The notes under the pieces were generated by a model. The model worked only from the letters and a program-made list of their open reading frames with translations, ran no database searches and had not been told where the DNA came from. Below, piece after piece: positions 1 to 12,660 of a DNA stretch of 64,000 nt. Numbering within the stretch: the first letter of the stretch is position 1; every line of letters begins with the position of its first letter. The stretch is taken from positions 28,277,540 to 28,341,539 of the forward strand of contig NC_091134.1 in the NCBI RefSeq assembly GCF_041381155.1, written 5' to 3'. The DNA is from Argopecten irradians. Taxonomy: Eukaryota > Mollusca > Bivalvia > Pectinida > Pectinidae. Both the position numbers and the translations under genes were made by a program.

Positions 1-69
1 ACTCGACTCACAGAGTGAGAAGGCTATGCACCTTGAGTTTTGCGCCTTGAACTGCTCGGCCATCCTGAC
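1..69 (-). tRNA. tRNA-Leu(CAA) type B, cut by window edge (B1)
   Basis: Only the 5' half of the gene (acceptor 5' strand, D arm, anticodon and intron) lies in the window. It differs from the other B copies by two substitutions in the D loop region (positions 48-60 on the plus strand). Confidence 0.85.
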
Positions 70-312
70 TTGCTACTTTCATCACGACATCACGATACCA
101 AATCTTATATATTTTAATGGCTATTATTACCGTGAAATTTGATTACAAATTTACTGTGGACTTAAATCGTCTTCAGTATGCTCTGGTAACTGTGTCACGT
201 TCAGGATCAATTATAATATGATCTGATATCAGTACAATATTTGTGCTTCGACAATATAGTGAGTAAATCAAAAACTCGATTCGATGCCTAATAGTTAAAT
301 CAAAACAAAAAC

Positions 313-516
313 TTGCTTGAAATGCTTGACAAATCTACCATATATTTTGAAAATAAAATTAGGTACATAACTGTGTATCAACATCTATGTGTAAAAATCG
401 ACGAGCATTTATCCTGGTCAGATAAAATCTCATCCATTGTGTCTAAACTTAATCACAGTTTAGGGTTAATAAGAACCATCCATGTTTTTTCCATATCTAT
501 CATTTTCCACAATTAA
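313..516 (+). pseudogene. LINE reverse transcriptase fossil, unit 1
   Basis: A 67-codon stretch has the layout of the end of a non-LTR reverse transcriptase (thumb side): residues 'VKIDEHLSWSDKISS' followed by 'KLNHSLGLIRT'. The common family pattern is LGV-x-IDE-x-LSW-xx-HI-xx-I-xx-K-xxx-xLGxLRR. No RT catalytic box is present, so this is only a fragment. It has been amplified as part of the tRNA unit, so all copies descend from one insertion. The LINE clade cannot be named. Confidence 0.65.
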
Positions 517-1471
517 CTTTTAGTAGCATAGTCAAGGAATGGTTGTACCTTTTACAATAACCGTCATAGGCCCAAAACAGCCAGCTATATAAACACTAGA
601 TCCCAATTCGATACACCGTCAATAGACATGTTCACTTTATTGTGAATCGATAGTTACCTATCAAGGACTATTTGAAATTCAAAAGAGGTATAATGCATGC
701 TGTCCAATGGTGTAACCGAATTTGTATCAAACTATCTTGGTAACGATTTCAAATGTTTTAAAGATGCCCGTATCCAGGTACCAAAACATGGAGCTTATTC
801 TAATCCTTGTTATTGATAGGGGTTTAGTGTGAAATAATTTCCTGCTCCAGAACATTCAACAGTGCACGATTAAACTATTTACTAGCTAGTATACCTTTAG
901 ATATGCTCAACACTGCATTTTAACACTTTACTAGCGTGCATGTTGTCAATTTTTACCATCTTTGCTACAAAAGCACATAGGTATGTCAGGCATTGTTGTA
1001 TACAGATTACCTGCTGGCTAAGCATTGATGTTGGTAGATTTAATTCTATAATAATTCAAATTGTGCTTTTATGTGATAACTGTGGGCTTAACATTTTCTA
1101 TGATATATGTATTTATATTTTTTTACATACTTATGTTTTGTTTACTGTAGATAATGGATAATAAATTTAATTTCTTTATTTTTTCCATCCATCATGATGA
1201 CAATTAACTTTTTGTATATTATTATCTGTGATACGTTTAAAGATGTTCTCATTCCTAATCGATAAAGTTTAATGTTACTCCATATATAACTTATTTACCT
1301 ATACTTGATAACATTTCCCATTAGCTGATTTATGCATGATGTGCACATTGAATTGGAAACCTTTTTTTAGTAAACATGCATTAATGACATTAACCTATTT
1401 GCAACTCATTCGTAATAATAAAATTTGAAATAGAGAATCAACTATTAAATATATACCTTTAGAAATGTAAC

Positions 1472-1476
1472 AAAAA
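1472..1476 (-). terminator. Pol III terminator of tRNA A1
   Basis: A run of five T on the minus strand starts 6 nt past the discriminator base of A1. The same run sits at the same distance after every type A gene. Confidence 0.8.
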
Positions 1477-1481
1477 TATAG

Positions 1482-1597
1482 TGTCAGAAGTGGGATTCGA
1501 ACCCACGCCCACATACGTGGACCAGAACACTCGACTCATTCAGTGAGAAGGCTATATACCTTGAGTCTGGCGCCTTAGACCGCTCGGCCATCCTGAC
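1482..1597 (-). tRNA. tRNA-Leu(CAA) type A with 32-nt intron (A1)
   Basis: Decodes UUG. The 7-bp acceptor stem (GTCAGGA with TTCTGAC), the 3-bp D stem GCC/GGC, the anticodon stem CCAGA/TCTGG, the long variable arm CCAC/GTGG and the T arm GTGGG/CCCAC all pair, and A73 is the discriminator. The anticodon is CAA. A 32-nt intron lies after position 37 and starts GTATATAGCC and ends GAGTG. Mature length is 84 nt before CCA addition. The internal A box (TGGCCGAGCGG) and B box (GGTTCGAATCCC) match RNA polymerase III consensus. A T5 run lies 6-10 nt past the 3' end. Copies A1-A8 are identical, intron included. Confidence 0.97.
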
Positions 1598-2127
1598 TAC
1601 TTAACCATACCTTCGATGTATTATCACGATGTACTCCACTAATTGTGTCACCTTCATATGACTTAGGATTATTCTTACTACATTGTCTATATCTCTCAAA
1701 AGAAAATAGCTATTAGTTTATATACTATTACGTACCATAATTGACTGATATTACAACAATTACTTATACCTTCTCCATACTTAAAATATTTAGTATTACA
1801 GGTATGACGATAAGCCTCAAACGGTACAATGTATGGGTGGCAGATAACCGCCAAGTTCGTTATGATTATCTCTCTTATAGGAAACAACTATCTGATTTAC
1901 TAGGTGCTTTGGATCATAAAGCAGAAAAAGAGGTTATTAGTTAACATTACCCACATTTCCCTCCCTGTATACCGATAGTTCACCGTTTTCTGTTTACAAT
2001 ATTTTAACGTTTAACGTGGTTTGTACAAGTAATAAAATCACTTTCTATAAAAATGTGATATTTATTTCTATTTAGTAATAACCAAATTAAGAGGAAGTCT
2101 ACCTTATGAGAGAGTTTATTATTAACG

Positions 2128-2136
2128 AAAACAAAA
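2128..2136 (-). terminator. Distal T runs after tRNA B2
   Basis: On the minus strand the first run of four T starts 19 nt past the B2 gene, with a second T4 just beyond. Only three consecutive T occur closer to the gene. This arrangement is shared by the other B copies and is weaker and more distal than the type A terminator. Confidence 0.5.
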
Positions 2137-2154
2137 GTATTGAACAAATATCAT

Positions 2155-2270
2155 TGTCAGAAGTGGGATTCGAACCCACGCCCACTTACGTGGACCAGAA
2201 CACTCGACTCACAGAGTGAGAAGGCTATGCACCTTGAGTTTTGCGCCTTGGACCGCTCGGCCATCCTGAC
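2155..2270 (-). tRNA. tRNA-Leu(CAA) type B, mismatched anticodon stem (B2)
   Basis: The acceptor, D, variable and T arms, the CAA anticodon, both internal promoter boxes and the 116-nt length match type A. The 5' strand of the anticodon stem is CAAAA where type A has CCAGA, while the 3' strand remains TCTGG. This leaves A28-G42 and A30-C40 mismatches. Other differences are one base in the D loop, one in the variable loop and five in the intron. Whether it yields a working tRNA cannot be told from sequence. B2-B6, B8, B9 and B11 are identical. Confidence 0.88.
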
Positions 2271-2508
2271 TTGCTACTTTCATCACGACATCACGATACC
2301 AAATCTTATTTATTTCCATGGCTATCATTACCGTGAAGTTTTATTACAAATTTACTTTGGACTTAAATCGTCTTCAGTATGCTCTGGTAACTGTGTCACG
2401 TTCAGGATCAATTATAATATGATCTGATATCAGTACAATATTTGTGCTTCGACAATATAGTGAGTAAATCAAAAACTCGATGCCTAATAGTTAAATTAAA
2501 ACAAAAAC

Positions 2509-2712
2509 TTGTTTGAAATGAATGACAAATGTACCATATATTTTGAAAATAAAATTAGGTACATAACTATGTATCAACATCTATGTGTAAAAATCGACGA
2601 GCATTTATCCTGGTCAGATAAAATCTCATCCATTGTGTCTAAACTTAATCACAGTTTAGGGTTACTAAGAACTTTCCATGTTTTTTCCATATCTATAATT
2701 TTACACAATTAA
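2509..2712 (+). pseudogene. LINE reverse transcriptase fossil, unit 2
   Basis: Same fragment as in unit 1, with a few substitutions and the frame open to the same stop. Confidence 0.65.
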
Positions 2713-3680
2713 CTTTTAGTAGCATAGTCAAGGAATGGTTGTACCTTTTACAATAACCGTCATAGGCCCAAAAACAGCCAGCTTTATAAACACCAGATCC
2801 CATTTCTATACACCGTCAATAGACATGTTCACTTTATTGTGAATCGATAGTTACCTATCAAGGACTATTCGAAATTCAAAAGAGGTATAATACATGGTGT
2901 CCAATGGTGTAACCGAATTTGTATCAAACTATCTTGGTAACGATTTCAAATGTTTTAAAGATGCCCGTATCCAGGTACCAAAACATGGAGCTTATTCTAG
3001 TCCTTGTTATTGATAGGGGTTTAGTGTGAAATAATTTCCTGCTCCAGAACATTCAACAGTGCACGATTAAACTATTTACTAGCTAGTATACCTTTAGATA
3101 TGCTCAACACTGCATTTTAACACTTTACTAGCGTGCATGTTGTCAATTTTTACCATCTTTGCTACAAAAGCACATAGGTATGTCAGGCATTGTTGTATAC
3201 AGATTACCTGCTGGCTAAGCATTGATGTTGGTAGATATAATTCTATGATAATTCTAATTGTGCGTTTATGTGATAACTGTGGGTTTTACATTTTCTATGA
3301 TAGACGTATTTATATTTGTTTTACATACTTATGTTTAGTTTACTGTAGATAATGGATAATACATTCAATTTCTTTATTTTTTTCCATCCATCATGATGAC
3401 AATTGACTTTTTGTATATTATTATCTGTGATACGTTTAAAGATGTTCTCATTCCTAATCGATAAAGTTTAATGTTACTCCATATATAACTTATTTACCTA
3501 TACTTGATAACATTTCCCATTAGCTGATTTATGCATGATGTGCACATTGAATTGGAAACCTTTTTTTAGTAAACATGCATTAATGACATTAACCTATTTG
3601 CAACTCATTCGTAATAATAAAATTTGAAATAGAGAATCAACTATTAAATATATACCTTTAGAAATGTAACAAAAATATAG

Positions 3681-3796
3681 TGTCAGAAGTGGGATTCGAA
3701 CCCACGCCCACATACGTGGACCAGAACACTCGACTCATTCAGTGAGAAGGCTATATACCTTGAGTCTGGCGCCTTAGACCGCTCGGCCATCCTGAC
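3681..3796 (-). tRNA. tRNA-Leu(CAA) type A (A2)
   Basis: Identical to A1, with the intron, both promoter boxes and the T5 terminator present. Confidence 0.97.
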
Positions 3797-4352
3797 TACT
3801 TAACCATACCTTCGATGTATTATCACGATGTACTCCACTAATTGTGTCACCTTCATATGACTTAGGATTATTCTTACTACATTGTCTATATCTCTCAAAA
3901 GAAAATAGCTATTAGTTTATATACTATTACGTACCATAATTGACTGATATTACAACAATTACTTATACCTTCTCCATACTTAAAATATTTAGTATTACAG
4001 GTATGACGATAAGCCTCAAACGGTACAATGTATGGGTGGCAGATAACCGCCAAGTTCGTTATGATTATCTCTCTTATAGGAAACAACTATCTGATTTACT
4101 AGGTGCTTTGGATCATAAAGCAGAAAAAGAGGTTATTAGTTAACATTACCCACATTTCCCTCCCTGTATACCGATAGTTCACCGTTTTCTGTTTACAATA
4201 TTTTAACGTTTAACGTGGTTTGTACAAGTAATAAAATCACTTTCTATAAAAATGTGATATTTATTCTATTTAGTAATAACCAAATTAAGAGGAAGTCTAC
4301 CTTATGAGAGAGTTTATTATTAACGAAAACAAAAGTATTGAACAAATATCAT

Positions 4353-4468
4353 TGTCAGAAGTGGGATTCGAACCCACGCCCACTTACGTGGACCAGAACA
4401 CTCGACTCACAGAGTGAGAAGGCTATGCACCTTGAGTTTTGCGCCTTGGACCGCTCGGCCATCCTGAC
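4353..4468 (-). tRNA. tRNA-Leu(CAA) type B (B3)
   Basis: Identical to B2, including the two anticodon-stem mismatches and the 5-bp intron hairpin CTCAC/GTGAG. Confidence 0.88.
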
Positions 4469-4706
4469 TTGCTACTTTCATCACGACATCACGATACCAA
4501 ATCTTATTTATTTTCATGGCTATTATTACCGTGAAGTTTTATTACAAATTTACTTTGGACTTAAATCGTCTTCAGTATGCTCTGGTAACTGTGTCACGTT
4601 CAGGATCAATTATAATATGATCTGATATCAGTACAATATTTGTGCTTCGACAATATAGTGAGTAAATCAAAAACTCGATGCCTAATAGTTAAATCAAAAC
4701 AAAAAC

Positions 4707-4910
4707 TTGTTTGAAATGCATGACAAATGTACCATATATTTTGAAAATAAAATTAGGTACATAACTATGTATCAACATCTATGTGTAAAAATCGACGAGC
4801 ATTTATCCTGGTCAGATAATATCTCATCCATTGTGTCTAAACTTAATCACAGTTTAGGGTTACTAAGAACCTTCCATGTTTTTTCCATATCTATCTTTTT
4901 TCACAATTAA
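4707..4910 (+). pseudogene. LINE reverse transcriptase fossil, unit 3
   Basis: Same fragment. One K-to-N change in the 'SDKISS' stretch. Confidence 0.65.
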
Positions 4911-5884
4911 CTTTTAGTAGCATAGTCAAGGAATGGTTGTACCTTTTACAATAACCGTTATAGGCCCAAAAACAGCCAGCTATATAAACACTAGATCCCA
5001 ATTCGATACACCGTCAATAGACATGTTCACTTTATTGTGAATCGATAGTTACCTATCAAGGACTATTCGAAATTCAAAAGAGGTATAATGCATGGTGTCC
5101 AATGGTGTAACCGAATTTGTATCAAACTATCTTGGTAACGATTTCAAATGTTTTAAAGATGCCCGTATCCAGGTACCAAAACATGGAGCTTATTCTAGTC
5201 CTTGTTATTGATAGGGGTTTAGTGTGAAATAATTTCCTGCTCCAGAACATTCAACAGTGCACGATTAAACTATTTACTAGCTAGTATACCTTTAGATATG
5301 CTCAACACTGCATTTTAACACTTTACTAGCGTGCATGTTGTCAATTTTTACCATCTTTGCTACAAAAGCACATAGGTATGTCAGGCATTGTTGTATACAG
5401 ATTACCTGCTGGCTAAGCATTGATGTTGGTAGATATAATTCTATGATAATTCTAATTGTGCGTTTATGTGATAACTGTGGGTTTTACATTTTCTATGATA
5501 GACGTATTTATATTTTTTTTACATACTTATGTTTAGTTTACTGTAGATAATGGATAATAAATTCAATTTCTTTATTTTTTTTCCATCCATCATGATGATG
5601 ACAATTAACTTTTTTGTATATTATTATCTGTGATACTTTTAAAGATGTTCTCATTCCTAATCGATAAAGTTTAATGTTACTCCATATATAACTTATTTAC
5701 CAATACTTGATAACATTTCCCATTAGCTGATTTATGCATGATGTGCACATTGAATTGGAAACCTTTTTTTAGTAAACATGCATTAATGACATAAACATAT
5801 TTGCAACTCATTCGTAATAATAAAATTTTGAAATAGAGAATCAACTATTAAATATATACCTTTAGAAATGTAACAAAAATATAG

Positions 5885-6000
5885 TGTCAGAAGTGGGATT
5901 CGAACCCACGCCCACATACGTGGACCAGAACACTCGACTCATTCAGTGAGAAGGCTATATACCTTGAGTCTGGCGCCTTAGACCGCTCGGCCATCCTGAC
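5885..6000 (-). tRNA. tRNA-Leu(CAA) type A (A3)
   Basis: Identical to A1. Confidence 0.97.
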
Positions 6001-6562
6001 TACTTAACCATACCTTCGATGTATTATCACGATGTACTCCACTAATTGTGTCACCTTCATATGACTTAGGATTATTCTTACTACATTGTCTATATCTCTC
6101 AAAAGAAAATAGCTATTAGTTTATATACTATTATGTACCATAATTGACTGATATTACAACAATTACTTATACCTTCTCCATACTTAAAATATTTAGTATT
6201 ACAGGTATGACGATAAGCCTCAAACGGTACAATGTATGGGTGGCAGATAACCGCCAAGTTCGTTTATATGATTATCTCTCTTATAGGAAACAACTATCTG
6301 ATTTACTAGGTGCTTTGGATCATAAAGCAGAAAGAGAGGTTATTAGTTAACATTACCCACATTTCCCTCCCTGTATACCGAATTTAGTTCACCGTTTTCT
6401 GTTTACAATATTTTAACGTTTAACGTGGTTTGTACAAGTAATAAAATCACTTTCTATAAAAATGTGATATTTATTTTATTTAGTAATAACCAAATTAAGA
6501 GGAAGTCTACCTTATGAGAGAGTTTATTATTAACGAAAACAAAAGTATTGAACAAATATCAT

Positions 6563-6678
6563 TGTCAGAAGTGGGATTCGAACCCACGCCCACTTACGTG
6601 GACCAGAACACTCGACTCACAGAGTGAGAAGGCTATGCACCTTGAGTTTTGCGCCTTGGACCGCTCGGCCATCCTGAC
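6563..6678 (-). tRNA. tRNA-Leu(CAA) type B (B4)
   Basis: Identical to B2. Confidence 0.88.
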
Positions 6679-6917
6679 TTGCTACTTTCATCACGACATC
6701 ACGATACCAAATCTTATTTATTTTCATGGCTATTATTACCGTGAAGTTTTATTACAAATTTACTTTGGACTTAAATCGTCTTCAGTATGCTCTGGTAACT
6801 GTGTCACGTTCAGGATCAATTATAATATGATCTGATATCAGTACAATATTTGTGCTTCGACAATATAGTGAGTAAATCAAAAAACTCGATGCCTAATAGT
6901 TAAATCAAAACAAAAAC

Positions 6918-7121
6918 TTGTTTGAAATGCATGACAAATGTACCATATATTTTGAAAATAAAATTAGGTACATAACTATGTATCAACATCTATGTGTAAA
7001 AATCGACGAGCATTTATCCTGGTCAGATAAAATCTCATCCATTGTGTCTAAACTTAATCACAGTTTAGGGTTACTAAGAACCTTCCATGTTTTTTCCATA
7101 TCTATAATTTTCCACAATTAA
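6918..7121 (+). pseudogene. LINE reverse transcriptase fossil, unit 4
   Basis: Same fragment, frame open. Confidence 0.65.
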
Positions 7122-7848
7122 CTTTTAGTAGCATAGTCAAGGAATGGTTGTACCTTTTACAATAACCGTCATAGGCCCAAAAACAGCCAGCTTTATAAAC
7201 ACTAGATCCCATTTCGATACACCGTCAATAGACATGTTCACTTTATTGTGAATCGATAGTTACCTATCAAGGACTATTCGAAATTCAAAAGAGGTATAAT
7301 GCATGGTGTCCAATGGTGTAACCGAATTTGTATCAAACTATCTTGGTAACGATTTCAAATGTTTTAAAGATGCCCGTATCCAGGTACCAAAACATGGAGC
7401 TTATTCTAGTCCTTGTTATTGATAGGGGTTTAGTGTGAAATAATTTCCTGCTCCAGAACATTCAACAGTGCACGATTAAACTATTTACTAGCTAGTATAC
7501 CTTTAGATATGCTCAACACTGCATTTTAACACTTTACTAGCGTGCATGTTGTCAATTTTTACCATCTTTGCTACAAAAGCACATAGGTATGTCAGGCATT
7601 GTTGTATACAGATTACCTGCTGGCTAAGCATTGATGTTGGTAGATATAATTCTATGATAATTCTAATTGTGCTTTTATGTGATAACTGTGGGTTTTACAT
7701 TTTCTATGATAGACGTATTTATATTTGTTTTACATACTTATGTTTTGTTTACTGTAGATAATGGATAATAAATTTAATTTCTTTATTTTTTCCATCCATC
7801 ATATGATGACAAATTAACTTTTTGTATATTGTTATCTGTGATACGTTA

Positions 7849-7890
7849 TAATGACTAACCAATTCTACTAACAGAAAGGTAGGCTTTGCT
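7849..7890. repeat. Unit-specific ~42-bp block (unit 4)
   Basis: An extra block between 'gatacgtt' and 'aaagatg', containing ctaaccaattctactaacag, is absent from most units. Related blocks occur at 16,714-16,751 and 18,955-18,997 and account for the longer periods there. Confidence 0.85.
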
Positions 7891-8134
7891 AAAGATGTTC
7901 TCATTCCTAATCGATAAAGTTTAATGTTACTCCATATATAACTTATTTACCAATACTTGATAACATTTCCCATTAGCTGATTTATGCATGATGTGCACAT
8001 TGAATTGGAAACCTTTTTTTAGTAAACATGCATTAATGACATAAACATATTTGCAACTCATTCGTAATAATAAAATTTTGAAATAGAGAATCAACTATTA
8101 AATATATACCTTTAGAAATGTAACAAAAATATAG

Positions 8135-8250
8135 TGTCAGAAGTGGGATTCGAACCCACGCCCACATACGTGGACCAGAACACTCGACTCATTCAGTGAG
8201 AAGGCTATATACCTTGAGTCTGGCGCCTTAGACCGCTCGGCCATCCTGAC
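8135..8250 (-). tRNA. tRNA-Leu(CAA) type A (A4)
   Basis: Identical to A1. The spacer to its left carries the extra block at 7849-7890. Confidence 0.97.
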
Positions 8251-8809
8251 TACTTAACCATACCTTCGATGTATTATCACGATGTACTCCACTAATTGTG
8301 TCACCTTCATATGACTTAGGATTATTCTTACTACATTGTCTATATCTCTCAAAAGAAAATAGCTATTAGTTTATATACTATTATGTACCATAATTGACTG
8401 ATATTACAACAATTACTTATACCTTCTCCATACTTAAAATATTTAGTATTACAGGTATGACGATAAGCCTCAAACGGTACAATGTATGGGTGGCAGATAA
8501 CCGCCAAGTTCGTTATGATTATCTCTCTTATAGGAAACAACTATCTGATTTACTAGGTGCATTGGATCATAAAGCAGAAAAAGAGGTTATTAGTTAACAT
8601 TACCCACATTTCCCTCCCTGTATACCGATAGTTCACCGTTTTTTCTGTTTACAATATTTTAACGTTTAACGTGGTTTCTACAAGTAATCAAACCACTTTC
8701 TATAAAAATGTGATATTTATTTCTATTTAGTAATAACCAAATTAAGAGGAAGTCTACCTTATGAGAGAGTTTATTATTAACGAAAACAAAAGTATTGAAC
8801 AAATATCAT

Positions 8810-8925
8810 TGTCAGAAGTGGGATTCGAACCCACGCCCACTTACGTGGACCAGAACACTCGACTCACAGAGTGAGAAGGCTATGCACCTTGAGTTTTGCG
8901 CCTTGGACCGCTCGGCCATCCTGAC
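8810..8925 (-). tRNA. tRNA-Leu(CAA) type B (B5)
   Basis: Identical to B2. Confidence 0.88.
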
Positions 8926-9172
8926 TTGCTACTTTCATCACGACATCACGATACCAAATCTTATTTATTTTCATGGCTATTATTACCGTGAAGTTTTATT
9001 ACAAATTTACTTTGGACTTAAATCGTCTTCAGTATGCTCTGGTAACTGTGTCACGTTCAGGATCAATTATAATATGATCTGATATCAGTACAATATTTGT
9101 GCTTCGACAATATAGTGAGTAAATAAAAAACTCGATGCCTAATAGTTAAATCAAAACAAAAACTTGTTTGAA

Positions 9173-9370
9173 ATGCATGACAAATGTACCATATATTTTG
9201 AAAATAAAATTAGGTACATAACTATGTATCAACATCTATGTGTAAAAATCGACGAGCATTTATCATGGTCAGATAAAATCTCATTCCATTGTGTCTAAAC
9301 TTAATCACAGTTTAGGGTTACTAAGAACCTTCCATGTTTTTTTCCATATCTATAATTTTTCCACAATTAA
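9173..9370 (+). pseudogene. LINE reverse transcriptase fossil, unit 5
   Basis: Same fragment at the nucleotide level. A one-base insertion in the 'ISSIV' region breaks the frame. Confidence 0.6.
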
Positions 9371-10343
9371 CTTTTAGTAGCATAGTCAAGGAATGGTTGT
9401 ACCTTTTACAATAACCGTCATAGGCCCAAAAACAGCCAGCTTTATAAACACTAGATCCCATTTCGATACACCGTCAATAGACATGTTCACTTTATTGTGA
9501 ATCGATAGTTACCTATCAAGGACTATTCGAAATTCAAAAGAGGTATAATGCATGGTGTCCAATGGTGTAACCGAATTTGTATCAAACTATCTTGGTAACG
9601 ATTTCAAATGTTTTAAAGATGCCCGTATCCAGGTACCAAAACATGGAGCTTATTCTAGTCCTTGTTATTGATAGGGGTTTAGAGTGAAATAATTTCCTGC
9701 TCCAGAACATTCAACAGTGCACGATTAAACTATTTACTAGCTAGTATACCTTTAGATATGCTCAACACTGCATTTTAACACTTTACTAGCGTGCATGTTG
9801 TCAATTTTTACCATCTTTGCTACAAAATCACATAGGTATGTCAGGCATTGTTGTATACAGATTACCTGCTGGCTAAGCATTGATGTTGGTATATATATAA
9901 TTCTATGATAATTCTAATTGTGCGTTTATGTGATAACTGTGGGTTTTACATTTTCTATGATAGACGTATTTATATTTGTTTTACATACTTATGTTTAGTT
10001 TACTGTAGATAATGGATAATAAATTCAATTTCTTTATTTTTTTCCATCCATCATATGATGACAATTAATTTTTTGTATATTATTATCTGTGATACGTTTA
10101 AAGATGTTCTCATTCCTAATCGATAAAGTTTAATGTTACTCCATATATAACTTATTTACCAATACTTGATAACATTTCCCATTAGCTGATTTATGCATGA
10201 TGTGCACATTGAATTGGAAACCTTTTTTTTAGTAAACATGCATTAATGACATTAACCTATTTACAACTCATTCGTAATAATAAAATTTGAAATAGAGAAT
10301 CAACTATTAAATATATACCTTTAGAAATGTAACAAAAATATAG

Positions 10344-10459
10344 TGTCAGAAGTGGGATTCGAACCCACGCCCACATACGTGGACCAGAACACTCGACTCA
10401 TTCAGTGAGAAGGCTATATACCTTGAGTCTGGCGCCTTAGACCGCTCGGCCATCCTGAC
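10344..10459 (-). tRNA. tRNA-Leu(CAA) type A (A5)
   Basis: Identical to A1. Confidence 0.97.
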
Positions 10460-11016
10460 TACTTAACCATACCTTCGATGTATTATCACGATGTACTCCA
10501 CTAATTGTGTCACCTTCATATGACTTAGGATTATTCTTACTACATTGTCTATATCTCTCAAAAGAAAATAGCTATTAGTTTATATACTATTACGTACCAT
10601 AATTGACTGATATTACAACAATTACTTATACCTTCTCCATACTTAAAATATTTAGTATTACAGGTATGACGATAAGCCTCAAACGGTACAATGTATGGGT
10701 GGCAGATAACCGCCAAGTTCGTTATGATTATCTCTCTTATAGGAAACAACTATCTGATTTACTAGGTGCTTTGGATCATAAAGCAGAAAAAGAGGTTATT
10801 AGTTAACATTACCCACATTTCCCTCCCTGTATACCGATAGTTCACCGTTTTCTGTTTACAATATTTTAACGTTTAACGTGGTTTGTACAAGTAATAAAAT
10901 CACTTTCTATAAAAATGTGATATTTATTTGTATTTAGTAATAACCAAATTAAGAGGAAGTCTACCTTATGAGAGAGTTTATTATTAACGAAAACAAAAGT
11001 ATTGAACAAATATCAT

Positions 11017-11132
11017 TGTCAGAAGTGGGATTCGAACCCACGCCCACTTACGTGGACCAGAACACTCGACTCACAGAGTGAGAAGGCTATGCACCTTGAG
11101 TTTTGCGCCTTGGACCGCTCGGCCATCCTGAC
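11017..11132 (-). tRNA. tRNA-Leu(CAA) type B (B6)
   Basis: Identical to B2. Confidence 0.88.
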
Positions 11133-11370
11133 TTGCTACTTTCATCACGACATCACGATACCAAATCTTATTTATTTTCATGGCTATTATTACCGTGAAG
11201 TTTTATTACAAATTTACTTTGGACTTAAATCGTCTTCAGTATGCTCTGGTAACTGTGTCACGTTCAGGATCAATTATAATATGATCTGATATCAGTACAA
11301 TATTTGTGCTTCGACAATATAGTGAGTAAATCAAAAACTCGATGCCTAATAGTTAAATCAAAACAAAAAC

Positions 11371-11619
11371 TTGTTTGAAATGCATGACAAATGTACCATA
11401 TATTTTGAAAATAAAATTAGGCACATAACTATGTATCAACATCTATGTGTAAAAATCGACGAGCATTTATCATGGTCAGATAAAATCTCATCCATTGTGT
11501 CTAAACTTAATCACAGTTTAGGGTTACTAAGAACCTTCCATGTTTTTTTCCATATCTATAATTTTCCACAATTAACTTTTAGTAGCATAGTCAAGGAATG
11601 GTTGTACCTTTTACAATAA
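11371..11619 (+). pseudogene. LINE reverse transcriptase fossil, unit 6
   Basis: Same fragment. One extra T after 'FHVF' shifts the tail into a longer frame. Confidence 0.62.
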
Positions 11620-12544
11620 CCGTCATAGGCCCAAAAACAGCCAGCTTTATAAACACTAGATCCCATTTCGATACACCGTCAATAGACATGTTCACTTTAT
11701 TGTGAATCGATAGTTACCTATCAAGGACTATTCGAAATTCAAAAGAGGTATAATGCATGGTGTCCAATGGTGTAACCGAATTTGTATCAAACTATCTTGG
11801 TAACGATTTCAAATGTTTTAAAGATGCCCGTATCCAGGTACCAAAACATGGAGCTTATTCTAGTCCTTGTTATTGATAGGGGTTTAGTGTGAAATAATTT
11901 CCTGCTCCAGAACATTCAACAGTGCACGATTAAACTATTTACTAGCTAGTATACCTTTAGATATGCTCAACACTGCATTTTAACACTTTACTAGCGTGCA
12001 TGTTGTCAATTTTTACCATCTTTGCTACAAAAGCACATAGGTATGTCAGGCATTGTTGTATACAGATTACCTGCTGGCTAAGCATTGATGTTGGTAGATA
12101 TAATTCTATGATAATTCTAATTGTGCGTTTATGTGATAACTGTGGGTTTTACATTTTCTATGATAGACGTATTTATATTTGTTTTACATACTTATGTTTA
12201 GTTTACTGTAGATAATGGATAATAAATTCAATTTCTTTATTTTTTTTCCATCCATCATGATGACAATTAACTTTTTGTATATTATTATCTGTGATACGTT
12301 TAAAGATGTTCTCATTCCTAATCGATAAAGTTTAATGTTACTCCATATATAACTTATTTACCAATACTTGATAACATTTCCCATTAGCTGATTTATGCAT
12401 GATGTGCACATTGAATTGGAAACCTTTTTTTAGTAAACATGCATTAATGACATTAACCTATTTACAACTCATTCGTAATAATAAAATTTGAAATAGAGAA
12501 TCAACTATTAAATATATACCTTTAGAAATGTAACAAAAATATAG

Positions 12545-12660
12545 TGTCAGAAGTGGGATTCGAACCCACGCCCACATACGTGGACCAGAACACTCGACTC
12601 ATTCAGTGAGAAGGCTATATACCTTGAGTCTGGCGCCTTAGACCGCTCGGCCATCCTGAC
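12545..12660 (-). tRNA. tRNA-Leu(CAA) type A (A6)
   Basis: Identical to A1. Confidence 0.97.

Noticed and set aside
940-1161. Repeated 71-73-codon frame (MLSIFTIFATKAHRYVRHCC...) in each unit
   Set aside because: No domain, variable ends between units and no splice or promoter context.
1741-1944. Repeated 67-codon frame (MTDITTITYTFSILK...) with an antisense partner, intact in seven units
   Set aside because: Units are near-identical, so an open frame is no evidence of selection; later units break it with a 3-bp insertion that creates a stop, and no domain is recognisable.
2140-2427. Repeated 95-codon frame (MNKYHCQKWDSNPRP...) in every unit
   Set aside because: It runs antisense through the type B tRNA gene; KWDSNPRP is the usual shadow translation of a tRNA T arm.
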